Source: Martelella mediterranea (GTDB lineage Bacteria > Pseudomonadota > Alphaproteobacteria > Rhizobiales > Rhizobiaceae). Taken from it: a stretch of 64,000 bases of DNA. Within the stretch, counting starts at the first letter, position 1; the number at the start of each line of letters is the position of its first letter. The translations under genes and the position numbers were made by a program. Below the pieces are notes generated by a model, which worked only from the letters and a program-made list of their open reading frames with translations, made no database searches and was not told the DNA's origin. Of the stretch, positions 27,177 through 34,643 are shown piece by piece. Where the stretch lies: NCBI GenBank assembly GCA_003001975.1, contig PVUG01000005.1, positions 248,001-312,000 of the forward strand, read 5' to 3'.

Positions 27177-28360
27177 TCGCTCTTCGGCTTTCGCTGCGAC
27201 AGTTTGCACGGGACCCCCGCGACGCGGTCATTGCGACCGTTGCCATGGTCTCGATCATTGTTCCGCTGATGCTGTTGTGGGGGCTGAAGGTCGGTTTCGT
27301 TGAATCGCTCCTGGACACGCTCAAATCCTCTCCTGCAAACCTCGAAGTCCGGCTGAAGGGCGACTACGTCCTGACACCGGATGCTGTTGCCGAAATCGCT
27401 GGTCTTGCCGGTGTTGGTTTTATTCTGCCCACGGCGCGCCAGCTTGCAACGCGCGGCTTTGCCAGCCTGCCCGGCGGCGCCAATCGAACCCCGGCCTCTC
27501 TTCTCCCCACAGCGGCGGGCGACCCGTTGACCCGTTCAACACCCGTTCCCGATGGCAATGAAACCATTGTGTCGCAAATGCTCGCCAAAAGACTGGATGT
27601 CGAACCGGGAGCCCGGATCGAGATTGCCAATGAACGCCGCAACGGCCGCGAGCGGCTCCGCATACCGCTGACCGTTATCGCTGTGGCTGATGGCCCCGGC
27701 ATCAATGGCAACTGGCTTTTTGTGGCTCCCGAAATTATCAACGCGGTCGAAGCCTTTGTTGATGGTTATGCCCTGCCCGACCGCGGCATAGACGGAAAGC
27801 CGCTTTCGCAAAGACCGGAAATCTACTCGAGCGTTCGCCTCTACGCAGCCTCCATTGATGATGTCGCTCCTCTCTCCGAGGCCCTTGAAGCGCGTGACTA
27901 CGTTGTCACCAGCAATGCGGGTTCAATTCAGGCGGTGAAGCGGCTCGACCGGGCGCTCAGCCGCATCATTCTGTTGGTGGCGGCCCTGCTTCTCGCCGGT
28001 CTGGTTCTTTCGCTGTGGAGCTTTCAGTCAACACGGCTCGAGCGCATGCGAGCCCATGTCTGCCTTCTTGCATTGATGGGCTTAAGACCGGGCGCAATCG
28101 GACGGTATTTTATATTCTCCGGCCTGTTTGCCGCGCTTTGCGGCCTCGCCGCGGCCCTTGCATTGGCATACCCGCTCGCACTCGCCGGCAACAGCGTGCT
28201 TGAACATGCGGTTTCCCAAGGTGCCGGCGTCTTCCTCATAAGGCCGGCAGATGCCGCCGTGATCTGCCTGATCGCGCTCACCGTCCAGTTCATACTCGCC
28301 TTCATCATCGCCAGGCAGGCAATCCGGATCGAACCAAGGGAGCTATTTCGTGATCTCTAG
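27173..28360 (+). CDS. FtsX/LolE-like permease, TagS-like
   Basis: A 395-residue inner-membrane protein with the FtsX/MacB layout: one N-terminal helix (ATVAMVSIIVPLMLLWGLK), a periplasmic domain of about 220 residues, then three C-terminal helices (IILLVAALLLAGLVLSLW, FSGLFAALCGLAAALALAYP, AVICLIALTVQFILAFIIA). The stretch RMRAHVCLLALMGLRPGAI is the coupling-helix region typical of this fold. ATG 27173 is chosen because it overlaps the ATPase stop and has a GGAGG site; the longer frame starting upstream lies inside the ATPase gene. Its end overlaps the next gene by 11 nt. Pairing with the ATPase is certain by position; the TagS equivalence is inferred from context. Confidence 0.8.
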   Translation: MIALRLSLRQFARDPRDAVIATVAMVSIIVPLMLLWGLKVGFVESLLDTLKSSPANLEVRLKGDYVLTPDAVAEIAGLAGVGFILPTARQLATRGFASLPGGANRTPASLLPTAAGDPLTRSTPVPDGNETIVSQMLAKRLDVEPGARIEIANERRNGRERLRIPLTVIAVADGPGINGNWLFVAPEIINAVEAFVDGYALPDRGIDGKPLSQRPEIYSSVRLYAASIDDVAPLSEALEARDYVVTSNAGSIQAVKRLDRALSRIILLVAALLLAGLVLSLWSFQSTRLERMRAHVCLLALMGLRPGAIGRYFIFSGLFAALCGLAAALALAYPLALAGNSVLEHAVSQGAGVFLIRPADAAVICLIALTVQFILAFIIARQAIRIEPRELFRDL

Positions 28361-29930
28361 TTTCCGCAAATGCGCCCAATACACATCACTGGCCATCACC
28401 TTCTCGGCCGTCGCAGCGAACGCCGAGCCATGGCCGTCCTCGGTCTATAATCCGGCTGAAGCCCCCGCCCCCTTTCTTCTGCCCATTCCCTGCGGCGGTG
28501 AAATCGCCATGCGGCAGGTCATTACCATTCCCGAAAGCACCGATGAGAACGAAGCGCCATTGAGCGACCAGTCAGTCATGCTCGGACGCGATGCCGATGA
28601 CAGTCGCAGTTTTCTCGAGGAAACCAGAAACGGCCATATCGCCGGAACCCTGAGTGATCGCGAGACCGGCGACCGGTTTTATCTCATCGGCATTTATGAG
28701 GTAACCGTCGCTCAATGGGATGCGGTCATGAAAGGGCCGGAGGCCTGCGCTGAACGCTTGTCACGCGCCGACAACCTGCCGAAAACCGATATCAGCTGGT
28801 ACGATGCCATCGACTTCACCCGCCAGCTCAACCGATGGCTCTACAGCGATACCGAACGCTTCTCCCAGCGTCTTGAGGCGCTTGGCGCCGACGACGTCTT
28901 CGTGCGCCTGCCCACAGAGACGGAGTGGGAATTTGCCGCCCGCGGCGGCGCTAAAGTCAGCACCGCAACGCGTGATCAGACGCTGTTCTTCAGCGAAGGC
29001 AGCCTCGAGGAGTACGCCTGGTTCAACGGATCGATGTCGTCCGGCGGCAAGATACGCCCGGTTGGAGGGCGTAAACCCAATCCGCTCGGCCTTTACGACA
29101 TTTACGGCAACGCTGAGGAAATCGTGCTGGATCCGTTCCAGATGACACGGATCGACAGGATGCACGGTGCTGCGGGCGGATACGTCGTGCGGGGCGGCTC
29201 CTTCCTTGATCCGCCGGAAACACTCACGTCGGCCAGACGTGACGAACGGCCGTTTTTCGACACTGCCCTTGGCGGTGAATATCGCAGGCGCACCATGGGC
29301 TTTCGCATCGTTCTCGCTGGCGCGACGATCCCCGATGATCTTGCCGCAATCGACCGCTTCAATGCAGCCAATCAGGCTTTGGCCCGGCAATTGCCCGAAA
29401 CACCTGCGGACGCGCAGCCGCTTGCGCAGATCGCAGCGGCCGCTGACGAGATCGGAAATAAAGAACTACGCACGAAGATAGATGCACTGAAGGCCCAGCT
29501 CGAAGAGGAGTTCGCCCGGCGCAATGTCCTGGAGGCGCGCAATATAAAAGTATCCGTGATGAACGGCGCGCTACAAGCCATGGACCTTTCACTGGGCGCT
29601 TCTGCGATCGACCGCTTTGGCGACGCCTATGAGGCGGCCAAACAGTCCGGTGGCGATGCAGACTTCTACCTGCCGCGCATTGAAAGCGAATATGAGCGAT
29701 TTTTCCTGCTGCTGGACAGCTATCTGGAAACGGTCAACGCGCTATCGAACAATACCGCCGGTACGGTCAAAACCCAGGCCGATACGCTCGTCCGCGAACT
29801 GCAGGAACGCGGCGATCGCTACCTGATCCCCTTCGTCCGCAACGTCCAGTCGTCAATCGAGACCTCCCGTCGCGATCACGATGCGCAGAAGATTGTCCAC
29901 TTTATCACCCCTTGGCCGACACGCCCCTAG
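28350..29930 (+). CDS. Periplasmic FGE/SUMF1-fold protein, TagR-like, with extra C-domain
   Basis: A 526-residue exported protein with a signal-like start and mature end near ANA. Residues about 95-330 are an FGE/SUMF1 fold: FYLIGIYEVTVAQWDAVM, RLPTETEWEFAARGG, NPLGLYDIYGNAEEIVLD, VVRGGSFLDPP and a closing GFRIVLAG. The conserved catalytic cysteines of formylglycine-generating enzymes are absent after GGSF, so it is probably a binding protein, as TagR is. Residues about 375-500 form a helical domain that aligns with the next gene product. GTG 28350 has an AAGGGAG site and overlaps the permease gene. It is the third Tag-type partner in a row. Confidence 0.78.
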   Translation: MISSFRKCAQYTSLAITFSAVAANAEPWPSSVYNPAEAPAPFLLPIPCGGEIAMRQVITIPESTDENEAPLSDQSVMLGRDADDSRSFLEETRNGHIAGTLSDRETGDRFYLIGIYEVTVAQWDAVMKGPEACAERLSRADNLPKTDISWYDAIDFTRQLNRWLYSDTERFSQRLEALGADDVFVRLPTETEWEFAARGGAKVSTATRDQTLFFSEGSLEEYAWFNGSMSSGGKIRPVGGRKPNPLGLYDIYGNAEEIVLDPFQMTRIDRMHGAAGGYVVRGGSFLDPPETLTSARRDERPFFDTALGGEYRRRTMGFRIVLAGATIPDDLAAIDRFNAANQALARQLPETPADAQPLAQIAAAADEIGNKELRTKIDALKAQLEEEFARRNVLEARNIKVSVMNGALQAMDLSLGASAIDRFGDAYEAAKQSGGDADFYLPRIESEYERFFLLLDSYLETVNALSNNTAGTVKTQADTLVRELQERGDRYLIPFVRNVQSSIETSRRDHDAQKIVHFITPWPTRP

Positions 29931-29971
29931 CGATGGTCATCGTGATTACAGCAATGAATGAGAGGAAGACA

Positions 29972-30469
29972 ATGCGAGCGAGACAACTCATCTCAATGGG
30001 CCTGATCAGCCTTGTGCTCGGCTCCTGCAGCGCGTTCGGCAGAGGTACGCCGGATAAAGGACTGAACTATCAGGCTGAATATGTCGTCGCAACGCTGGAC
30101 AATGCGGCACTTGAGGCACGCGAGCTCAAGGTGTCGGCAGACAGCTTCCGCCAATACGGAAAGGCTTACGACGCCTCGCTTGCCAATGGCGGAGCCGGCG
30201 CTTTCTACGCTCCACGCATGAGTAAGGCGCTCGATCACTATCACAAGACTGCCGACGCTTACATGGAGACGGTCTCAACACTTTCCGGTTTTTCCGATGA
30301 CGCACTTTCGACGGCCGGGAAAACGGCACGCGAGACCTTTATCGCCCGCAGTGAACCGGAACTCGCCACTGCTGTCGACGATGCCATCAGGTCTGCCAGG
30401 CGTTACAGGCGCAGACCGACCGAGAGCTATGTCATCGATTTCATACGCGACATGCCTTCGCCTTCCTGA
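29972..30469 (+). CDS. Lipoprotein paralogous to the C-domain of the FGE-like protein (TagQ position)
   Basis: A 165-residue lipoprotein: MRARQLISMGLISLVLGSC is a signal peptide with lipobox L-G-S-C, and Ser at +2 favours outer-membrane sorting. The mature part (NAALEARELKVSADSF, GKAYDASLANGG, FYAPRM, DAYMETVSTLS) aligns over about 85 residues with the C-terminal domain of the preceding FGE-like protein. An in-frame start at 29912 exists, but ATG 29972 has a GAGGAAG site and leaves a normal signal peptide. By position it is the TagQ-like outer-membrane lipoprotein, though it is shorter than I recall for TagQ and may be unrelated to it. Confidence 0.7.
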   Translation: MRARQLISMGLISLVLGSCSAFGRGTPDKGLNYQAEYVVATLDNAALEARELKVSADSFRQYGKAYDASLANGGAGAFYAPRMSKALDHYHKTADAYMETVSTLSGFSDDALSTAGKTARETFIARSEPELATAVDDAIRSARRYRRRPTESYVIDFIRDMPSPS

Positions 30470-30524
30470 AAACAGCTTTTTTGGACGCGCCAGACAGAGC
30501 GGCGCAAACTGAGGGGTACTTTTA

Positions 30525-31229
30525 ATGATCACATGGAAATCGACAATCCTTGCTTCAACCATGGTCGTTGTTCTGGCGACCAGCAGTTGCAGCACGGTTG
30601 CCATCGACCCGGACACGATGTCGCCGGCCGAAGTGGCCTTGCGCCAGGAGCAGAATGAGCGCGTGCGGATCATGCAGGGCGTTGCCACCGGAGCCGGGAT
30701 CGGCGCCTTGATCGGCGGGGGGCTGGCAGCGGTCATGGGCGGCGACGGGGATGACATATTGAAGATGGCGGCGCTAGGGGCGGTTGCAGGCGGCATGGCC
30801 GGGGGCGCGGACGCCAATCGTGTGAACAGCGGCGCGGGTGCGCAGGCGGCCGAGCAGCAAAGGTATAAGCAAGTCATCGCCAATGCGAACAACAATATTG
30901 CCTACTACAAGGGCGTAAACCGGAACGCCTCAACAATTGTACGCGATGCCAACAGAGACGTAAGCAAGTTCAACGCACAATATAAGAGCGGTGCGATTTC
31001 GAAGTCTGACTACCGTTCCAAAATGGCAAGCGCCCGCGGCAATGTCCGCATTCTCGACGGCAATCTCAACAAGATCGACACCGATATCAACGATCTCCAG
31101 AACAGCGGGGTGAATGTCTCCAGTAAGGTCAACACGCTGAAGGCACAGAAGCGTGCGCTTGAGCGTGAACGCGATGCTCTCGTCAAGGCATATTCGCGTG
31201 TCCCAAGCGATGTCGGAAACTATAGCTGA
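30525..31229 (+). CDS. Glycine-zipper lipoprotein with coiled coil
   Basis: A 234-residue protein with signal peptide and a probable lipidation site at ATSSC (a less usual lipobox, Thr at -3). Residues about 50-95 are a glycine zipper, GVATGAGIGALIGGGLAAV and AALGAVAGGMAGGAD, able to insert in or span a membrane. The rest is helical: a basic, asparagine-rich segment (NANNNIAYYKGVNRNAS) and a coiled coil ending KAQKRALERERDALVKAY. I do not recognise a named family beyond glycine-zipper proteins. It follows the TagQ-position lipoprotein by 55 nt on the same strand. Confidence 0.68.
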   Translation: MITWKSTILASTMVVVLATSSCSTVAIDPDTMSPAEVALRQEQNERVRIMQGVATGAGIGALIGGGLAAVMGGDGDDILKMAALGAVAGGMAGGADANRVNSGAGAQAAEQQRYKQVIANANNNIAYYKGVNRNASTIVRDANRDVSKFNAQYKSGAISKSDYRSKMASARGNVRILDGNLNKIDTDINDLQNSGVNVSSKVNTLKAQKRALERERDALVKAYSRVPSDVGNYS

Positions 31230-31315
31230 ACCAGCTCGGGCTTGGATTTCAGGACAATCGGCGCATCGACCGGCCTTTTGCGGCCAGGTCGATGCCAGAA
31301 CCCGGACAGGAGAAA

Positions 31316-31663
31316 ATGATGAACCGAACACTCAGAACCATCACAATCGCAGGCGTTATGCTGACCGGTATTGCAGCTACAAGCGGTTGCCAAAGTTCAT
31401 GCACCGGCGATCCAAGGTCGGACAATTACTGGTGTGCACGATCCAATCTCGACAGCGGCAATTATGCCCGTCAGACGGCCTCGCTCAGGCTGGAAGCCAG
31501 CCAGAAACAGGCAGAGCTTGCTGCGCTGCAATCGCGTTTGCGAAAGACCAATGCCCAACTGGCTGCCGCCCGTTCAAGCAACGCATCTTCCAATGAAGTC
31601 CAGAAACTTCAAAGCGAAGTCGCATCGCTGCAGCGACAGGTCAGCGCGCTGAAGCAGCCCTGA
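31316..31663 (+). CDS. Small coiled-coil lipoprotein
   Basis: A 115-residue protein with signal peptide and probable lipidation at ATSGC. The mature N-terminus holds three more cysteines (CQSSC, then WCARS), which could form disulphides, and the rest is one coiled coil (SLRLEASQKQAELAALQSRL, later LQSEVASLQRQVSALKQ). ATG 31316 is chosen for its AGGAGAAA site; an in-frame start at 31292 would put extra charged residues before the signal peptide. It ends 2 nt before the next gene. Function unknown; a spacer or docking role at the outer membrane is inferred only from its shape. Confidence 0.65.
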   Translation: MMNRTLRTITIAGVMLTGIAATSGCQSSCTGDPRSDNYWCARSNLDSGNYARQTASLRLEASQKQAELAALQSRLRKTNAQLAAARSSNASSNEVQKLQSEVASLQRQVSALKQP

Positions 31664-31665
31664 CC

Positions 31666-32775
31666 ATGACACGACGTCGCGCCACCGTCCTGGCCCTTCT
31701 TTGCTGGTTTGTATTGATGGTACTGACCGGCGCATTGGCCTATTTTTCGCTCAAAGCCTGCGGCATCAGCCTGTTTGGGCACACGTGGCAATGGTGCGCC
31801 GTAAACCAAACTCGCGAAGCCGAGACGTCTAAAGAACGGATCGATATCCTGCGTCGGGAAATCGCAACCCTTTCAGGCAGGCTCGCGGAACGGCCAGCCT
31901 GCACGGCGCCGCATGCGGCGCGACTTCCGCCAATCGATATGCCTCTTCCAGGCGCCATGCCGCCAACGCCGGACGCTCTGGCGCCTGAATTTGCAACAAT
32001 CCCGGACCTGCCGCATTCGAAAATCGAGCCCAACGAGCAGCAGCCTGCGAATATCCCGGACGAGTCCCCCGTTCCCCCCGAACAGGAGGAAGTGTCGGTG
32101 CCGGCGGTTTGCAGTACAGCTGAGGAAAACCGCCCCCCGGTTTCGGTCGTGCTCGCGCTCGATCAGTCTCAAAGCATGCTCTTCCCCTCTACACTGAGTT
32201 CGGCCGAAGAGCAGCAGCTATTGGCGATGACCGGCCTGCCCACTCCGGCAGGCCAGCGCGCCCGCAATCGCTATGACGCATTGATTGCGGATCCGGGCTA
32301 CAAGCGTATTGATGTGCTGAAAGATTCCATCGGCAATGTTGTCGATGATCTGAACGACAATGTCGAAGTCGGCCTTGTCACGTTCAGTGGTTGTGACGGT
32401 GTTCTCGACATGGGCAGCTACCGTGCCCGCCAGCGCGAGCGGATGATGACCAAGATCAACCGTCTCGAGCCGGACTCGGCAACGCCTGTCGCACAAGCGC
32501 TTCAGGTTGCCATCGACAAGGCCCGCCACTCCGGCGCCAAGCGCATCGTGCTGGTCAGTGATGGCGGCGAGACCTGCGGCGGCGACCCTTGCGCCATTGC
32601 CCGCAACGCCGGAGACATCCGCATCGACGTCATCTCGATGGGTGGCGGCAGGATACTGTCCTGCGTCAGTGACGCGACAGGCGGCACACTGACGGAAAGG
32701 TCGTCCACCGAAGACATCGAACTCGGGCTCAACGACGTGATCGAGGAGGCGGAAATTGAAAGCTGCACTCCGTGA
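31666..32775 (+). CDS. Membrane-anchored VWA-domain protein
   Basis: A 369-residue protein. An N-terminal helix (VLALLCWFVLMVLTGALAYF) anchors it, a short coiled coil (TSKERIDILRREIATLSGRL) and a proline-rich linker follow, and residues about 160-365 are a VWA domain. The metal site is complete: D-Q-S-Q-S, the threonine in SATPVAQAL, and the aspartate in VLVSDGGETCGGDP. Extra cysteines in the domain suggest disulphides, fitting a periplasmic location. It differs from the PpkA-like VWA protein of this operon, whose MIDAS is the variant DTTVS. Cysteine-rich VWA proteins of this kind bind protein ligands through a metal ion. Confidence 0.78.
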   Translation: MTRRRATVLALLCWFVLMVLTGALAYFSLKACGISLFGHTWQWCAVNQTREAETSKERIDILRREIATLSGRLAERPACTAPHAARLPPIDMPLPGAMPPTPDALAPEFATIPDLPHSKIEPNEQQPANIPDESPVPPEQEEVSVPAVCSTAEENRPPVSVVLALDQSQSMLFPSTLSSAEEQQLLAMTGLPTPAGQRARNRYDALIADPGYKRIDVLKDSIGNVVDDLNDNVEVGLVTFSGCDGVLDMGSYRARQRERMMTKINRLEPDSATPVAQALQVAIDKARHSGAKRIVLVSDGGETCGGDPCAIARNAGDIRIDVISMGGGRILSCVSDATGGTLTERSSTEDIELGLNDVIEEAEIESCTP

Positions 32776-32852
32776 CTGCGGCAGAAGAAATGAAGCGAAC
32801 CTGTGCATGCGTGAACATCGTAGGGTTCCAACTTTAATTCAGGAGATCAAAC

Positions 32853-33620
32853 ATGCCGATCAGAATCGTGTTTTCCGGGATTGGCGCTCTCATCGGTTTC
32901 GTCATCGGCTTCGCCACCCGCCCAACGTTTCTTGGCTTCAAATTACCATTGGAAGCCCTGTTCTGGGGCTCGCGTGACGGACGACCACTGCAAATGATGC
33001 TTATTCAGCATCTCGGCGGATGGACAATTGCCGGTGCCATTATTGGCCTGGCGCTTTCATTTCTGATCGCCTACCTGCCGGCCATAAACGCCAGTATGCC
33101 TGTAGCCAGGCCGACAACACCACCTCAACCTCAGTCGGAACTAGAACCCAAATATTCCTCTGCAGCATCGGCCAAACCAACAACTCAGCCAGCATCGGAA
33201 AACACAAAAGCGGCTGCGGGGCAGACGCCATGGGACAAGCTCATTGCCGACGATCCGGATGTCGGACGCGCCGCCCACAAATTGGGCGCATATGGCGATA
33301 CCTATGTTAAACAATTTGCTCATGATTACATGGCACTGAATGACAAAAGTTATCTCAACTTGATTGTCGATAAGATTGAACAGGACGCAAAGCGACAACA
33401 GCAACCGCCTCAAGTGACGACAGAGGAACAATCCGCCCTGCCGCCAACGGCCTCGCGAGCCAATGAGACGGTCGAGACAACGGGTGTATTTTGGAATGTG
33501 CACTGGAGACGACTAAATGATGGCCGCTATTCCGCAGAACTCGAAGGCCAAAACAGAACATTTCCCAACGAAGAAGAATTCCGTAAAGCTGTGGCCCAGA
33601 CGGTACAAAAGAACATATGA
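32853..33620 (+). CDS. Two-helix membrane protein of unknown function, end of the operon
   Basis: A 255-residue protein with two N-terminal membrane helices (FSGIGALIGFVIGFATRP and WTIAGAIIGLALSFLIAYLP), a Pro/Gln/Ser-rich linker of about 60 residues and a soluble C-domain containing DDPDVGRAAHKLGAYGDTYV and a closing WRRLNDGRYSAELEG. No family recognised. It lies 77 nt after the VWA gene with its own AGGAGA site and is the last gene in this direction before the insertion sequence. It is AT-richer than the genes before it. Membership in the operon is likely from strand and spacing but not certain. Confidence 0.55.
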   Translation: MPIRIVFSGIGALIGFVIGFATRPTFLGFKLPLEALFWGSRDGRPLQMMLIQHLGGWTIAGAIIGLALSFLIAYLPAINASMPVARPTTPPQPQSELEPKYSSAASAKPTTQPASENTKAAAGQTPWDKLIADDPDVGRAAHKLGAYGDTYVKQFAHDYMALNDKSYLNLIVDKIEQDAKRQQQPPQVTTEEQSALPPTASRANETVETTGVFWNVHWRRLNDGRYSAELEGQNRTFPNEEEFRKAVAQTVQKNI

Positions 33621-33736
33621 AAAAGCCGATGATGCTTATGCAAACGTCAAACATCGACGCGTTTCAAGTCGGCGCCATGACCGAGGAAAAATTCTACGGA
33701 AGATGACCACTGCCCCGCCTTTAGGACGATCGACAT

Positions 33737-34168
33737 TCATCGAAGCCAGATGGTGATTGCGGCAAGGTGAGCAAATCCCTCGAAGTGACGTCTTCGCCTG
33801 TCATATCGCGTGGCGAAACGTCGGAAGTGCTTGAGCCGATTGAAGCAACGTTCGATGCTGTTGCGATGTCGGTAGGCTTCCGTGTCTTGGGGAATGATGA
33901 TCTTGCGCGAACGGTTCGAGGGGATGACCGTCTCGGTCTTCATGGCGGCAATCTTCTCACGCAAGGTATTGCTGTCATAGGCTTTATCAGCAAGAACAGC
34001 AGAGGCGGACTGCCCTTCCAGAAGAGCTTCGGCCTGGGTGCAGTCGCCAACCTGTCCGGCGGTGACGATGAGGCGTACCGGGCGGCCGAGCGTGTCGGCC
34101 AGCATATGGACCTTGGTGGTCAGTCCGCCCCGGGAACGCCCCAACGCCTGATCCTTTGCCCCCCTTTT
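33737..34168 (-). CDS. IS5-family transposase, OrfB (expressed by -1 frameshift)
   Basis: This frame continues the catalytic core after the slippery run: GRSRGGLTTKVHMLAD, GQVGDCTQAEALL, the second Asp in ADKAYDSNTLRE and the catalytic Glu in NSIERCFNRLKHF. The open frame extends upstream to 34375, but that part is antisense-like and has no transposase similarity. No stop or deletion is visible, so the transposase may be functional. Confidence 0.75.
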   Translation of the reverse strand, partial: KRGAKDQALGRSRGGLTTKVHMLADTLGRPVRLIVTAGQVGDCTQAEALLEGQSASAVLADKAYDSNTLREKIAAMKTETVIPSNRSRKIIIPQDTEAYRHRNSIERCFNRLKHFRRFATRYDRRRRHFEGFAHLAAITIWLR

Positions 34169-34494
34169 CCGCTTACCGCCTGCTGATGGGCGCGGATGAT
34201 GGTACTGTCGATCATCAGATGCTGGTTGTCTCGGTCGGCAGACAAGACATCGAACACCCGCTCCCAAACGCCAGCGTGACACCAGCGGCTGAAGCGCCGG
34301 TGCACCGTCTTCCATTTGCCATAGCGTTCCGGCAGGTCGCGCCAATGCGCTCCGGAACGCAGCACCCACAGACAACCGTTGACAAACAAGCGGTTATCGC
34401 TCCCGGTCCGCCCGGGATCGCCGGGCTTTCCTGGCAAAAGTGCCGAAATCCGTTCCCACTGTGCTTCATTCAGTTCGTACCGCTTGATCCCCAT
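34120..34494 (-). CDS. IS5-family transposase, OrfA
   Basis: A 124-residue upstream reading frame of the two-frame transposase. It carries the N-terminal DUF4096-like region (YELNEAQWERISALL, GCLWVLRSGAHWRDLP) and the first catalytic aspartate. ATG 34494 is preceded by a GGAG site. Full activity requires the -1 shift described for the element. Confidence 0.78.
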   Translation of the reverse strand: MGIKRYELNEAQWERISALLPGKPGDPGRTGSDNRLFVNGCLWVLRSGAHWRDLPERYGKWKTVHRRFSRWCHAGVWERVFDVLSADRDNQHLMIDSTIIRAHQQAVSGKGGQRIRRWGVPGAD

Positions 34495-34643
34495 CGCTCG
34501 CTCCAATGACAAAAAGCGGAAACTGATGAATCACAACAAAACCGTCTTGGGAAGACTGAATGTCGATCCGTCCTGGTGTCCACGAACCGGCAGCCGACTA
34601 TCTCATCCAAGCCGATACGCTTCAAACTTTCAGATAGCCCCAC

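Larger units (their letters stand above)
33737..34512 (-). mobile_element. IS5-family (IS427-like) insertion sequence
   Basis: Two overlapping reading frames together encode one DDE transposase of about 252 residues. The first runs from ATG 34494 to 34120 (TTG at 34512 possible) with WERISALLPGKPGDPGRTG and the first Asp in HLMIDSTIIRAHQQ. The second, ending at 33737, has VLADKAYDS (second Asp) and RNSIERCFNRLKHFRR (Glu). They join by a -1 frameshift at AAAAGGGGGG, complement of 34159-34168. A short ATTCATC match occurs near both outer ends (about 33735 and 34525) but convincing terminal inverted repeats and target duplication were not found, so the true ends are unresolved. Confidence 0.82.

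Noticed and set aside
14553-33620. Reading the operon as part of a type VI secretion cluster
   Set aside because: No Tss genes (sheath, VgrG, Hcp, ClpV, baseplate), Fha or PppA are present; only the TagQRST/PpkA-sensor-like parts match.
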